64,000 nt of DNA from Hanstruepera flava (GCF_023634025.1 NZ_JALJCW010000002.1:124001-188000); one strand, 5' to 3'; positions 7,786 to 15,517 are shown, counted from the first letter of the stretch. A program made the numbers and translations. Notes: generated by a model not told the origin, from the letters alone.

Positions 7786-7810
7786 AGCCGTAATTATAAT
7801 AACTACGGCT
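7786..7810 (-). terminator. Terminator of the DUF6249 gene
   Basis: AGCCGTA (7786-7792) pairs with TACGGCT (7804-7810). On the minus strand the stem is followed by seven or more T residues (A run 7781-7786), as expected for the gene ending at 7838. Confidence 0.7.
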
Positions 7811-7837
7811 AAAAGAAGTGTTGTAAATTGTAGTTGG

Positions 7838-8182
7838 TTATTCTTTATCTAAATTTTTAGTTAAGTTAAAGCCTATGAATAAACCTACACCTGCTGTAAA
7901 GAAAACAGTGGCGGGATATACATCTTCTCCTAAAGTGGTATAGTTATATAATATGGATGCTATAAATACACCTAATCCAATACCCATTAGCAAAAGGGCT
8001 AAATTTAAAATTAGGACTTTCCAAATAGGAGCGGTTTGTTGTTTACCTTTCATGAAAATAGTGGCATCTACACCTTTTTCAATTAAAGCAAGGCGCTCTT
8101 TATTTCGTGTTGAAAAATACAAGTAGAATACACCAAATATTGCACCGAAAATGATTGGTATGATTATTAGTTCTGATCCCAT
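7838..8182 (-). CDS. DUF6249-like small membrane protein
   Basis: A 114-residue protein with three hydrophobic segments: residues 4-24, about 54-78 and 89-106. Between the first two is NKERLALIEKGVDATIF, the cytoplasmic ERLALIEKG motif that marks the DUF6249 family of Bacteroidota membrane proteins. In flavobacteria this gene usually lies divergently from an ECF sigma factor, as here (the sigma gene starts at 8304 on the other strand). A link to that regulatory system is plausible from context only. Confidence 0.78.
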   Translation of the reverse strand: MGSELIIIPIIFGAIFGVFYLYFSTRNKERLALIEKGVDATIFMKGKQQTAPIWKVLILNLALLLMGIGLGVFIASILYNYTTLGEDVYPATVFFTAGVGLFIGFNLTKNLDKE

Positions 8183-8303
8183 AATTGTTTGTTTTTAATT
8201 GATTACTTTTAATGTGTTCATAGCTTATGACGACACTTTTACAATTATGGTTACAACTTTATCACAATTTTTTTCATTTTTCTCTGTAACCCAAGAGCAA
8301 ACC

Positions 8304-8912
8304 ATGTCGTCTAAAAATCAGATGACCACCAACAACGATAACATAGTCATAGAAAATGTGATAGCTGGAGACACAAATGCCTTTGCTATATTGGTGGAAC
8401 GTTATAAGGACTTGGTGTTTACTTTAGCATTACAAATGCTAAAAAATAGAGAAGAGGCAGAGGAGGTTTCGCAAGATGCCTTTATAAAAGTATATAAATC
8501 GTTATCGAAATTTAAAGGTGATTCTAAATTTTCAACTTGGGTTTACCGAGTAACTTATAACACCTGTTTAGATCGATTAAAGAAAAACAAACGACAACAA
8601 AATACAGTTGCCATAGATGAATTTACAGAGCATCATATAAAAACGTTGGATAATGCTTTAGAATCCATGGAACGTGAAGAGAAACAAACAGCTATTAAAA
8701 GGTGTTTGGAGTTATTACCTAGTGAGGACAGTTTTTTAATGACATTATATTATTTTGATGAGCAATCTTTAGATGAGATATCTAAAATAACTGGTTTGAC
8801 AGCTAATAATGTTAAAGTTAAACTCTTTAGAAGCAGAAAAAAACTAGGTTCAATTTTTATGCAACAATTAGAACCCGAAATTATTGAAGTTTATGGAAAA
8901 GCATTTAAATAA
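8304..8912 (+). CDS. RNA polymerase ECF-type sigma-70 factor
   Basis: The frame opens upstream at a TTG (8199), but the ATG at 8304 (MSSKNQMTTNNDNI) gives a normal N-terminus and 202 residues. Region 2 is seen in NAFAILVERYKDLVFTLALQML and DAFIKVYKSLSKFKGDSKFSTWVYRVTYNTCLD; region 4 in LLPSEDSFLMTLYYFDEQSLDEISKITGLTANNVKVKLFRSRKKL with its helix-turn-helix. It directs core polymerase to alternative promoters. The next gene, a single-pass membrane protein, overlaps its end by 20 bp and may be its anti-sigma factor. Confidence 0.9.
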   Translation: MSSKNQMTTNNDNIVIENVIAGDTNAFAILVERYKDLVFTLALQMLKNREEAEEVSQDAFIKVYKSLSKFKGDSKFSTWVYRVTYNTCLDRLKKNKRQQNTVAIDEFTEHHIKTLDNALESMEREEKQTAIKRCLELLPSEDSFLMTLYYFDEQSLDEISKITGLTANNVKVKLFRSRKKLGSIFMQQLEPEIIEVYGKAFK

Positions 8913-9306
8913 AAAGTTAGAAGAAATTACAGACAGATTGATGCGTGGAGTAGAAGTTGAAAATCCGTCTTCAGATTTCACAGCAACAATAATGCAAGAA
9001 ATACTTGAGTTGGAAGCAAGTAAAACTACACGTTACAGGCCACTTATTTCTAAACCGGTTTGGGCAGTTTTATCACTAATTTTGGTTTTAACAACAGTAT
9101 ATTTAGCTTTAAACAGTACTGATTCTAACACAAGCTGGTTAAACAGTATAGATTTTTATACGTTGACCAATAATAAAGTAACCAACGCGTTTTCATCTAT
9201 ATCCTTATCTAAAACGCTAGTTTATGCTATAGGGTTATTTGGTATTATGTTATGTGTGCAAATTCCGTTTTTAAAGCATCATTTTGATAAACGCTTTCAG
9301 GTTTAG
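8893..9306 (+). CDS. Membrane protein, probable partner/anti-sigma of the ECF factor
   Basis: The ATG at 8893 lies inside the sigma gene, overlapping it by 20 bp. The 137-residue product has a charged N-terminus (MEKHLNKKLEEITDRLMRGVEVENPSSDFTATIMQEI), a membrane segment at about residues 57-74, a short loop and a second segment at about 107-126. There is no zinc-binding HxxxCxxC motif, so it is not a classical ZAS anti-sigma factor. The position and topology argue for a regulator of the sigma factor. It ends 1 bp before the convergent helicase gene. Confidence 0.6.
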   Translation: MEKHLNKKLEEITDRLMRGVEVENPSSDFTATIMQEILELEASKTTRYRPLISKPVWAVLSLILVLTTVYLALNSTDSNTSWLNSIDFYTLTNNKVTNAFSSISLSKTLVYAIGLFGIMLCVQIPFLKHHFDKRFQV

Positions 9307-9307
9307 T

Positions 9308-10549
9308 TTAGTACCAACGTCTTTTTTTCTTTTTTGAAGCTTTGCTTTTACGGCCTTTTTTATGTTTGCTTTTTGAGTCTTTGGATTTGTGAACAATAGC
9401 TTTTGCTTTTGGATCTAAAGGGTAAGGGTGATTTTCCTCAATAGGAATTTCTTTTTGAATGAATTGTTGAATGGTTTTAACATAATTTTTTTCGTCAGCG
9501 GAGCATAGCGAATATGCTATTCCGTTTTGTCCTGCACGGCCAGTTCTTCCAATTCTATGGACATAAGTTTCAGGAATGTTGGGTAAATCAAAGTTGATAA
9601 CGACATCCAATTCGCTTATATCAATACCTCTAGCAGCTACATCTGTGGCTATTAAAATATCTACAACACCATTTTTAAACTTTTTTAGTGCTTCTTGTCT
9701 ATCGGTTTGCGATTTATCGCCATGTATAGTGTCTACTTTGTAACCGTTTTTAATAAGTGCGGTTTCTAATTTGTTAACTCCAAATTTTGTGCGTCTAAAA
9801 ATAAGGATATTGCCTCTTATGGTATTTCGGAGTAAATGTAAACACAATTCCATTTTATTGCGCTTTGGCACATAATATAAGTGCTGGTCTACTGTTTTTG
9901 CAGCTGTTGAACTTGCTGAAATTTCAACACGTTCAGGCGATTTTAAGATGGAATTAGCCAATTGTTCAACTTTAAAAGGCATGGTAGCAGAAAACAATAC
10001 TATTTGTTTATTTTTTGGGCAAAGGGTTTCAATTGTTCTAACGTCATCAATAAAACCCATATCCAGCATAAGATCAGCTTCATCTAACACAAGTATTTCT
10101 ACCTGATCTAAATCTACAAAACCTTGCTTTTGTAAATCAATTAACCTACCCGGAGTTGCCACGAGTATATCAACACCTTTTGTTAAAACATCAATTTGAG
10201 GTTTGTCTGAAATGCCACCAAAAATAACTGTTGTCCTTAAATTGGTATGTCTGCCATAGGCTTTAAAATTATTGCCAATTTGTAGCGCTAATTCACGTGT
10301 AGGACTCACAATTAAAGCTTTAATTATCTTACCACCTTTAGGAGCATCTTGCTTTTTGAATAATAGCTGTAGTATAGGTAAGGCAAAAGCAGCCGTTTTA
10401 CCAGTACCCGTTTGGGCAGTAACTATAATATCTTTTTTGTCTAATACTTTTGGAATGGCTTTCAGCTGAACTTCAGTAGGCTGCGAATACCCCTGTTCTT
10501 CAATTGATTTTAAAAGGGGATTAATGAGTTGTAAGTCTTTAAATGACAT
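9308..10549 (-). CDS. DEAD-box ATP-dependent RNA helicase
   Basis: 413 residues with the complete set of DEAD-box motifs: Q motif (GYSQPTEVQLKAIP, about 19-32), Walker A AQTGTGKT (about 45-52), PTREL, VATPGRL, DEAD (about 155-158), SAT (about 188-190), and in the second RecA domain HGDKSQ, ATDVAARGIDI and HRIGRTGRAG. The C-terminus after about residue 380 is a highly basic tail (KHKKGRKSKASKKKKRRWY) for RNA binding, as in RhlE-type helicases of Bacteroidota. Such proteins act in ribosome assembly, mRNA decay and cold adaptation. A TATCTTTG element lies 16 nt upstream of the ATG. Confidence 0.93.
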   Translation of the reverse strand: MSFKDLQLINPLLKSIEEQGYSQPTEVQLKAIPKVLDKKDIIVTAQTGTGKTAAFALPILQLLFKKQDAPKGGKIIKALIVSPTRELALQIGNNFKAYGRHTNLRTTVIFGGISDKPQIDVLTKGVDILVATPGRLIDLQKQGFVDLDQVEILVLDEADLMLDMGFIDDVRTIETLCPKNKQIVLFSATMPFKVEQLANSILKSPERVEISASSTAAKTVDQHLYYVPKRNKMELCLHLLRNTIRGNILIFRRTKFGVNKLETALIKNGYKVDTIHGDKSQTDRQEALKKFKNGVVDILIATDVAARGIDISELDVVINFDLPNIPETYVHRIGRTGRAGQNGIAYSLCSADEKNYVKTIQQFIQKEIPIEENHPYPLDPKAKAIVHKSKDSKSKHKKGRKSKASKKKKRRWY

Positions 10550-10624
10550 GAATTAGTATTTGTAACAAAGATATATCAATTTTAAACTTTGTTAGTCTTC
10601 ATCATTAAGAATGAAAAGAAATAA

Positions 10625-10652
10625 AAAAGGCATCTCAATCAAGATGCCTTTT
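10625..10652 (-). terminator. Terminator of the outer-membrane barrel gene
   Basis: AGGCATCT (10628-10635) pairs with AGATGCCT (10642-10649), loop CAATCA, flanked by A and T runs; on the minus strand it is followed by TTTTTTATT. Confidence 0.7.
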
Positions 10653-10658
10653 AAAATT

Positions 10659-11291
10659 TTAAAAGTCCAGTATAAATATTAGACCTATAGTATTTAAATT
10701 TTTTAGACGTTGTTCGTCATTAAGAACTTGTCCGTTATTAGTTTCAAATTTTGAAAAATCAGATTGACCGCTATAATTTAAACCGGCACTAAAACAGTCT
10801 CCAAATTTATACAAAAAGCCAAGGCCTAATTGAAAGCCAAAATTCCAGCCTTCGTAAACATCTTCTACTCTAAAGCTGTTATAGGTATATTCATCTTTAT
10901 AAATGGTTTGGGCATAAGGGCCTAAATGGGCAATAAATTTAAAATTATCAGCCACAAAACAATCAAACGTTACCAAAAGAGGGATTTTAATAAGTACACG
11001 TTCGTGGTAAAAGTTTCCGGCATAATTAAAAGCATTACCAGTTAAGCTAGTGTATGCTCCTCCAGTGGCTAGACCTACTTTTTCGCTTAATTTGTAATTA
11101 AACACAAGTTCTGCAGAATTAGCATTGACATTGTAGTTAGGTTGGGAATCACTATCCATAATACCATAACCAATGCCACCAAAGGCCATAACGCTAAATT
11201 TCGATTCTTTTTTTTCGGTCTCATCTTGAGCTTGCGCAAAAGTGAAAGCTAAAAACGTAGTTAACAATAAGATTACATTCAATTTTTTCAT
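10659..11291 (-). CDS. Outer-membrane beta-barrel protein
   Basis: 210 residues with a signal peptide (MKKLNVILLLTTFLAFTFAQA, cleaved near residue 21). The mature part alternates hydrophobic and polar residues as in beta strands (FSVMAFGGIGYGIMD, AELVFNYKLSEKVGLATGGAYT, VLIKIPLLVTFD, FKFIAHLGPYAQTIY, GFQLGLGFLYKFGDCFSAGLNYSGQSDF) and ends with a hydrophobic strand terminating in phenylalanine (IGLIFILDF), which is the BAM recognition pattern. This matches the eight-stranded porin-like family PF13568/PF13505. Function unknown. Monocistronic with its own terminator. Confidence 0.8.
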   Translation of the reverse strand: MKKLNVILLLTTFLAFTFAQAQDETEKKESKFSVMAFGGIGYGIMDSDSQPNYNVNANSAELVFNYKLSEKVGLATGGAYTSLTGNAFNYAGNFYHERVLIKIPLLVTFDCFVADNFKFIAHLGPYAQTIYKDEYTYNSFRVEDVYEGWNFGFQLGLGFLYKFGDCFSAGLNYSGQSDFSKFETNNGQVLNDEQRLKNLNTIGLIFILDF

Positions 11292-11446
11292 AAGGCATTC
11301 TTTTTAAATAAATAGTTAATATTTCTTTTTAAAGTAGTTGGTTGCCAAAAATGTAATTGTTAGTGATGCTAAGATACGTAATAAAAATAACACCTTATTT
11401 GTTGAGACTATTAATACTCTATTAGAGAATTAGTAAAATTTATAAT

Positions 11447-11478
11447 AAAAAACCACTTCGGTTAGGCAGTGGTTTTTT
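11447..11478 (-). terminator. Terminator of the CarboxypepD-transglutaminase operon
   Basis: AAAAAACCACT (11447-11457) pairs with AGTGGTTTTTT (11468-11478) around a 10-nt loop. T runs are inside the stem on both strands, so it can act in both directions; the only gene leading into it is the minus-strand gene ending at 11538. Confidence 0.65.
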
Positions 11479-11537
11479 CGATTCTGAAACCTATAAGAAT
11501 AACCAAACTATTTAATAATAACTCAATCGTACGTTAT

Positions 11538-12530
11538 TTATGAAACTTGTATTACGTAGGTGGCTACTATATCATTATTGATTTTTAAGTGTACATCATA
11601 AAGTCCTTTTCTTTTAAAAGTATAATCAAATGAAATTGTACCATTTTCATTTTTTAAGTTGGAAACTTCAAATGTAATCTCTTCTATTCCATTATACTTT
11701 ATTAATGAAATTGTATGATTTGTAATTTGCTTGAGTGATTTGAAGCTGAAATCTATTTTGTGATTCCGTTTTATTGAAATGTGCATTTCATTCGGATTTA
11801 TGGGAATTATTTTGTGTTTAAAAGATTCGCTATAAATTAGAGGCGAGTTTGTGAATTGTGTTGGCGTTAATGAATCGATTAACAACCATTTTTCTTGTAA
11901 TGGATAATGACTCTTTGAAAAAAGGATTGGATCTGTTAAAAAATAGCCATCGTTAAAATCACTCATAAAAGTATTTCCAATTGTATAGCCACTAGACCAT
12001 GTCGCGTCACATAAATACCATTTGTCATTTAATTTTACAGCATTCCATGAATGATTGGCTATTTCAAGTTTGTTTACATTGGAAGTTATGGATCTGCCAT
12101 ATCCATTAATTATTTCACATTCTATATTAGCAAAAAGGCATAATTCTTTAATTAAATAGGCATACCCCGTGCACATTGTTTTCTTGTCTTTGAGTAACGT
12201 GCCAAACACAGTTTTTAAGTATTGATTATTCCACTTTATGAACTTTAGGCTATCATTTTGATATTTCCTCTTTTTTTTGAAAATTGTATTTTCTTGGTTT
12301 ATATCTGCTTTAATGTTTTTACAAACCCAAGTATAAATAGCTCTAAATTTTTCTACATCAGTTTGTAATTTATGAGTTAGGTTATAAGATAGATTGGGTA
12401 AGTGGTCTAAACTTGCTCCTTTATTAATTTTTGCCATATGATCAGCTAATGTAAAATCAACAGATTCAAAGTCAGAGACTTGAGCAAACGTGAAATTGAC
12501 AAAAAATAGGGCTAGAATAATGAATTTCAT
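11538..12530 (-). CDS. Exported transglutaminase-like (papain-fold) protein
   Basis: 330 residues with a short signal peptide (MKFIILALFFVNFTFAQ). A transglutaminase-like core is clear: AIYTWVCKNIKADI (about 65-77), then the catalytic triad C120 in KKTMCTGYA, H160 in ANHSWNAVKL and D175 in WYLCDATWSSG. The C-terminal third (about 230-330) looks like a beta-sandwich (KGLYDVHLKINNDIVATYVIQV). These kyphoskoliosis-peptidase-like proteins are thought to be cysteine proteases or cross-linking enzymes in the envelope. It follows the Cys-rich CarboxypepD gene after 9 bp and shares its LytTR-like promoter region. Confidence 0.85.
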   Translation of the reverse strand: MKFIILALFFVNFTFAQVSDFESVDFTLADHMAKINKGASLDHLPNLSYNLTHKLQTDVEKFRAIYTWVCKNIKADINQENTIFKKKRKYQNDSLKFIKWNNQYLKTVFGTLLKDKKTMCTGYAYLIKELCLFANIECEIINGYGRSITSNVNKLEIANHSWNAVKLNDKWYLCDATWSSGYTIGNTFMSDFNDGYFLTDPILFSKSHYPLQEKWLLIDSLTPTQFTNSPLIYSESFKHKIIPINPNEMHISIKRNHKIDFSFKSLKQITNHTISLIKYNGIEEITFEVSNLKNENGTISFDYTFKRKGLYDVHLKINNDIVATYVIQVS

Positions 12531-12539
12531 TAGAAAAAT

Positions 12540-13217
12540 TTATTTCGATTTATAAATTCCTTTTGTAGCAACTTTTCCCATGACTACAAATTCTAAAGCA
12601 TCCATATTGACTTCCATTTGAATTTTAGTTTTTGAATTCTGACTGTTAATTATAATTTCACGTGTTTCATAACCTAAAAAACTAAAGCTCAAAACGTCAC
12701 CTTTATTTAGCTTTTCAGGGAATTTAAACTCACCATCAAAATTAGTTTGAGTACCATTTGTAGTGCCTTTCTGAATAATATTTACACCTGGAAGTGGTAA
12801 ACCATTTTCGTCCAAAACAGTTCCTTTAACTTCAATTTCATTCTCTTGAGATACGTCATTGATATTTGAAGGGTCTTGGTTAGAAGCATCATTTTGTTTT
12901 TGAAGTTCTTGTGAATAGCTATTACTGAATGAAAACAATGTTAAACAAGCCAATCCAATACTACTTATAAAGCTTAACGTTCTATTTTTTTTAGGTGTTT
13001 TGTTATAAGTTGTTAATTGATTGCTGTTAAATCTTCCACAAGTATTGTTTTTATTTTTATTCTTGAAAAAAGTAATAATCTCTTTGGAGTTCATTGAAGT
13101 AAAGTCTACAACTTCTTTATTACAAGAGTCACAAAAACCACCCATTTCTGTCGGTCTAAAAGTGTTGAAGTTTTCTAAACACGGTTTTTTAATGTCTAAA
13201 CTGAATTGATTTTTCAT
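12540..13217 (-). CDS. Cys-cluster / single-TM / CarboxypepD_reg-like protein
   Basis: 225 residues in three parts. The N-terminal 60 residues hold four cysteines (C13, C29, C32, C60) with the motif EMGGFCDSCNKEVVDFT, which looks like a small zinc- or metal-binding knuckle and faces the cytoplasm. A membrane segment follows at about 81-98. The outer part from 129 is a CarboxypepD_reg-like beta-sandwich (VKGTVLDENGLPLPGVNIIQKG, FDGEFKFP, LSFSFLGYETREI). This is a recurrent flavobacterial architecture of unknown function that could carry a signal across the inner membrane. It heads an operon with the transglutaminase-like gene. Confidence 0.78.
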   Translation of the reverse strand: MKNQFSLDIKKPCLENFNTFRPTEMGGFCDSCNKEVVDFTSMNSKEIITFFKNKNKNNTCGRFNSNQLTTYNKTPKKNRTLSFISSIGLACLTLFSFSNSYSQELQKQNDASNQDPSNINDVSQENEIEVKGTVLDENGLPLPGVNIIQKGTTNGTQTNFDGEFKFPEKLNKGDVLSFSFLGYETREIIINSQNSKTKIQMEVNMDALEFVVMGKVATKGIYKSK

Positions 13218-13239
13218 AATGGTTATATTATTTATATAG

Positions 13240-13328
13240 CAAACCTATCAATTAGATGGTTTAAAGAAAATCAAGTATTAGACTAGGGTGCTTTTCAATG
13301 AGTAAATAATGCAGTCTGGTTAGGGAAT
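13240..13328 (-). promoter_or_regulatory. Promoter with LytTR-type direct repeat
   Basis: On the minus strand TAGGTTTG (13240-13247) is a perfect -7 element, with the ATG 22 nt downstream and no good -33 box. Exactly 51 bp upstream lies a direct repeat in 9-N12-9 format, TGAGTAAAT (13299-13307) and TTAGGGAAT (13320-13328, written on the plus strand), 6 of 9 positions identical. The same arrangement at the same distance is found at 41859-41947. A weak -33 box plus an upstream repeat suggests activator dependence. Confidence 0.5.
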
Positions 13329-13331
13329 AAA

Positions 13332-13359
13332 AAAACCACCTCTATTAAGAAGTGGTTTT
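13332..13359 (-). terminator. Terminator of htpG
   Basis: AAAACCAC (13332-13339) pairs with GTGGTTTT (13352-13359), extended by TC/GA across one mismatch. The minus strand continues with a further T run, as expected for htpG, which ends at 13399. Confidence 0.65.
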
Positions 13360-13398
13360 CTAATTGTTAGATACTGAAACATATTCAGCATGACAAAA

Positions 13399-15309
13399 TT
13401 ATTTTATCATATCATAACTTCTCTTGATAAAGTTTGTTAGTTCTTCACCTTTCAGAAGCCCTTGACTTAATCTTGCCAAGTCTAAACTTTGGTTAATTAA
13501 ACGCTCTTGCTTTTTGCGTGTTTTGGTATTTAAAATTTCGCCTACTAGTTCAGAGTTGGTATTCACAACCAAGTTATACATTTCTGGCATATTACCCATA
13601 CCAAACATACCGCCTCCACCAGTTTGCTGCATTTCTTTCATACGACGCATAAATTCTGGTTGCGTAATCATAAATGGTGCTGCATCGCTATCCATAGTTT
13701 CTAATTGAACCATGAATTTTTCTGATGGAATGACCTCTTTTAATAATTCATCAAGATTTTTCTTTTCATCTTCAGAAAGCTTTGAGATTTTAGTATCATC
13801 TTTCTTGATTAAGTTATCAATATGATCTGCATCAACACGTGTGAATGAAATATTCTCTTTACTTCCTTCTAGCTTCTGCATAAGGTGCGAAACAATAGGA
13901 GAATCTAATAACAATACTTCATAGCCTTTAGCTTTAGCAGCCTCAATGTAGCTGTGTTGTGCATCTTTATCTGATGCATAAAGAATTACTAATTTATCAT
14001 CTTTATCGGTTTGTTTTGCTTTAATGGCATTGAACAACTCATCATAAGTAAAATACTTGCCATCAACCGTTGGGTATAAAGCAAAAGCATCAGCTTTTTC
14101 AAAGAATTTTTCTTCAGAAAGCATACCGTATTCAATCACAATTTTAATGTCATCCCATTTCTTCTCGAAATCTTCACGATTGTTATTGAACAGTGATTTT
14201 AACTTGTCGGCTACCTTACGGGTAATGTAAGATGAAATCTTCTTAACGGCTCCATCAGCTTGCAGGTAACTGCGCGAAACGTTTAATGGAATATCTGGTG
14301 AATCAATCACACCACGTAGCATAGTCAAAAATTCTGGGACAATTCCTTCAACATTATCTGTTACAAAAACCTGATTTTGATACAATTGGATTTTATCGCG
14401 TTGAATATTTAAATCGTTCGTCATTTTTGGGAAGTATAAAATCCCAGTCAAATTGAACGGATAATCTACATTTAAGTGAATGTGGAATAAAGGCTCCTCA
14501 AACTGCATCGGGTAGAGCTCGCGGTAGAAATTATTATAATCTTCATCTTTTAAATCCGTTGGTTGTTTGGTCCAAGCCGGATTTGGATTATTGATGATAT
14601 TGTCAACCGTGATTTTTTTATGTGGCTCGGTAGTCTCTTTACCGTCTTTATCTGTTGTTTTTTTAGGCGTGAAATCTGGATCATTTATCTCCTTGGTTCC
14701 AAATTTAATTGGAACAGGCATAAACTTGTTATACTTCACCAATAACTCACGGATACGGGATTCTTCTAAAAACTCTTTATCATCTTCTGTAATATGAAGA
14801 ATAATTTCAGTACCACGCTCTGTTTTTTCAACCGGTTCTAAAGTAAATTCAGGAGATCCATCGCAAGTCCAATGCGCAGCTGGCTCGTCTTTGTAAGATT
14901 TCGTGATGATTTCTACTTTATTCGCTACCATGAAAGCCGAATAGAAACCTAAACCAAAATGACCAATAATTCCAGAATCTTTGGCAGCATCCTTGTACTT
15001 GTCCAAGAATTCTTCAGCGCCAGAAAAAGCCACTTGGTTGATGTATTTTTCAACCTCTTCAGCAGTCATACCAATTCCTTGGTCTATAATGTGAAGCTTT
15101 TTACCTTCTTTATCAATTTTAATTTCTATCTGCGGATTGCCATAGTCCACTTTGGCTTCGCCAATACTGGTTAAGTGCTTCAGTTTTAAGGTAGCATCTG
15201 TAGCATTACTAATTAACTCACGTAGAAATATTTCGTGGTCACTGTATAAGAATTTTTTAATGAGCGGGAAGATGTTTTCTACCGAAACATTAATATTTCC
15301 TTTTGTCAT
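13399..15309 (-). CDS. htpG: Chaperone HtpG (Hsp90)
   Basis: 636 residues, normal length for bacterial Hsp90. The GHKL ATPase domain shows FLYSDHEIFLRELISNATDA (about 17-36) with the catalytic Glu and Mg-binding Asn, DQGIGMT, and IGHFGLGFYSAFMVA (about 118-132). The middle domain carries the catalytic-loop arginine region SRSYLQAD, and the C-terminal dimerisation domain ends in LLKGEELTNFIKRSYDMI. It is a cytosolic ATP-dependent chaperone for client maturation under stress. The leader contains a large palindromic repeat and the upstream sequence looks sigma-54-like with TGTCA repeats, which differs from the usual TAnnTTTG promoters of the window. Confidence 0.97.
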   Translation of the reverse strand: MTKGNINVSVENIFPLIKKFLYSDHEIFLRELISNATDATLKLKHLTSIGEAKVDYGNPQIEIKIDKEGKKLHIIDQGIGMTAEEVEKYINQVAFSGAEEFLDKYKDAAKDSGIIGHFGLGFYSAFMVANKVEIITKSYKDEPAAHWTCDGSPEFTLEPVEKTERGTEIILHITEDDKEFLEESRIRELLVKYNKFMPVPIKFGTKEINDPDFTPKKTTDKDGKETTEPHKKITVDNIINNPNPAWTKQPTDLKDEDYNNFYRELYPMQFEEPLFHIHLNVDYPFNLTGILYFPKMTNDLNIQRDKIQLYQNQVFVTDNVEGIVPEFLTMLRGVIDSPDIPLNVSRSYLQADGAVKKISSYITRKVADKLKSLFNNNREDFEKKWDDIKIVIEYGMLSEEKFFEKADAFALYPTVDGKYFTYDELFNAIKAKQTDKDDKLVILYASDKDAQHSYIEAAKAKGYEVLLLDSPIVSHLMQKLEGSKENISFTRVDADHIDNLIKKDDTKISKLSEDEKKNLDELLKEVIPSEKFMVQLETMDSDAAPFMITQPEFMRRMKEMQQTGGGGMFGMGNMPEMYNLVVNTNSELVGEILNTKTRKKQERLINQSLDLARLSQGLLKGEELTNFIKRSYDMIK

Positions 15310-15333
15310 GATTTGTTATTTTATTTTGTCACC

Positions 15334-15376
15334 TCGAGCGCAGTCGAGAGGTCTTTTAGTTCTCGACTACGCTCGA
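15334..15376. repeat. REP-like inverted repeat in the htpG leader
   Basis: TCGAGCGCAGTCGAGA (15334-15349) and TCTCGACTACGCTCGA (15361-15376) are inverted copies with one mismatch, separated by 11 bp. The GC-rich arms stand out strongly from the AT-rich surroundings. This has the look of the dispersed palindromic repeats of flavobacterial genomes. It lies 25-67 bp upstream of the htpG ATG, between promoter and gene, so it would be transcribed as a strong hairpin. Confidence 0.75.
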
Positions 15377-15416
15377 ACAGACAGATTAATTAAATATTTG
15401 TTCTGCAAACAGAATA

Positions 15417-15457
15417 GACAAAAAAAGTACCAAGACAAAAAATGTGACAAACTGACA
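15417..15457 (-). promoter_or_regulatory. Sigma-54-like promoter of htpG with TGTCA repeats
   Basis: On the minus strand TTGGTAC (15427-15433) followed by seven T and GTC gives GG-N10-GT, the -24/-12 spacing of sigma-54 promoters with GT in place of GC. Immediately upstream are two direct TGTCA copies (15453-15457 and 15445-15449). The start would be near 15407, giving a leader of about 98 nt that includes the palindromic repeat. No TAnnTTTG element is seen in this interval. Confidence 0.4.
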
Positions 15458-15469
15458 TTTCAAGCAAAA

Positions 15470-15497
15470 AAAGCACCCTTCGATTGAAGGGTGCTTT
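15470..15497 (-). terminator. Terminator of the S9 peptidase gene
   Basis: AAAGCACCCTTC (15470-15481) pairs perfectly with GAAGGGTGCTTT (15486-15497), loop GATT; on the minus strand seven T residues follow. It separates the S9 peptidase gene from htpG. Confidence 0.8.
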
Positions 15498-15517
15498 GAT
15501 AAATTTAAATCGAGAAC

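Noticed and set aside
15152-15487. 111-codon plus-strand frame across the htpG start and leader
   Set aside because: It is antisense to htpG in its first half and runs through the palindromic repeat and a terminator; the amino-acid sequence has no domain.
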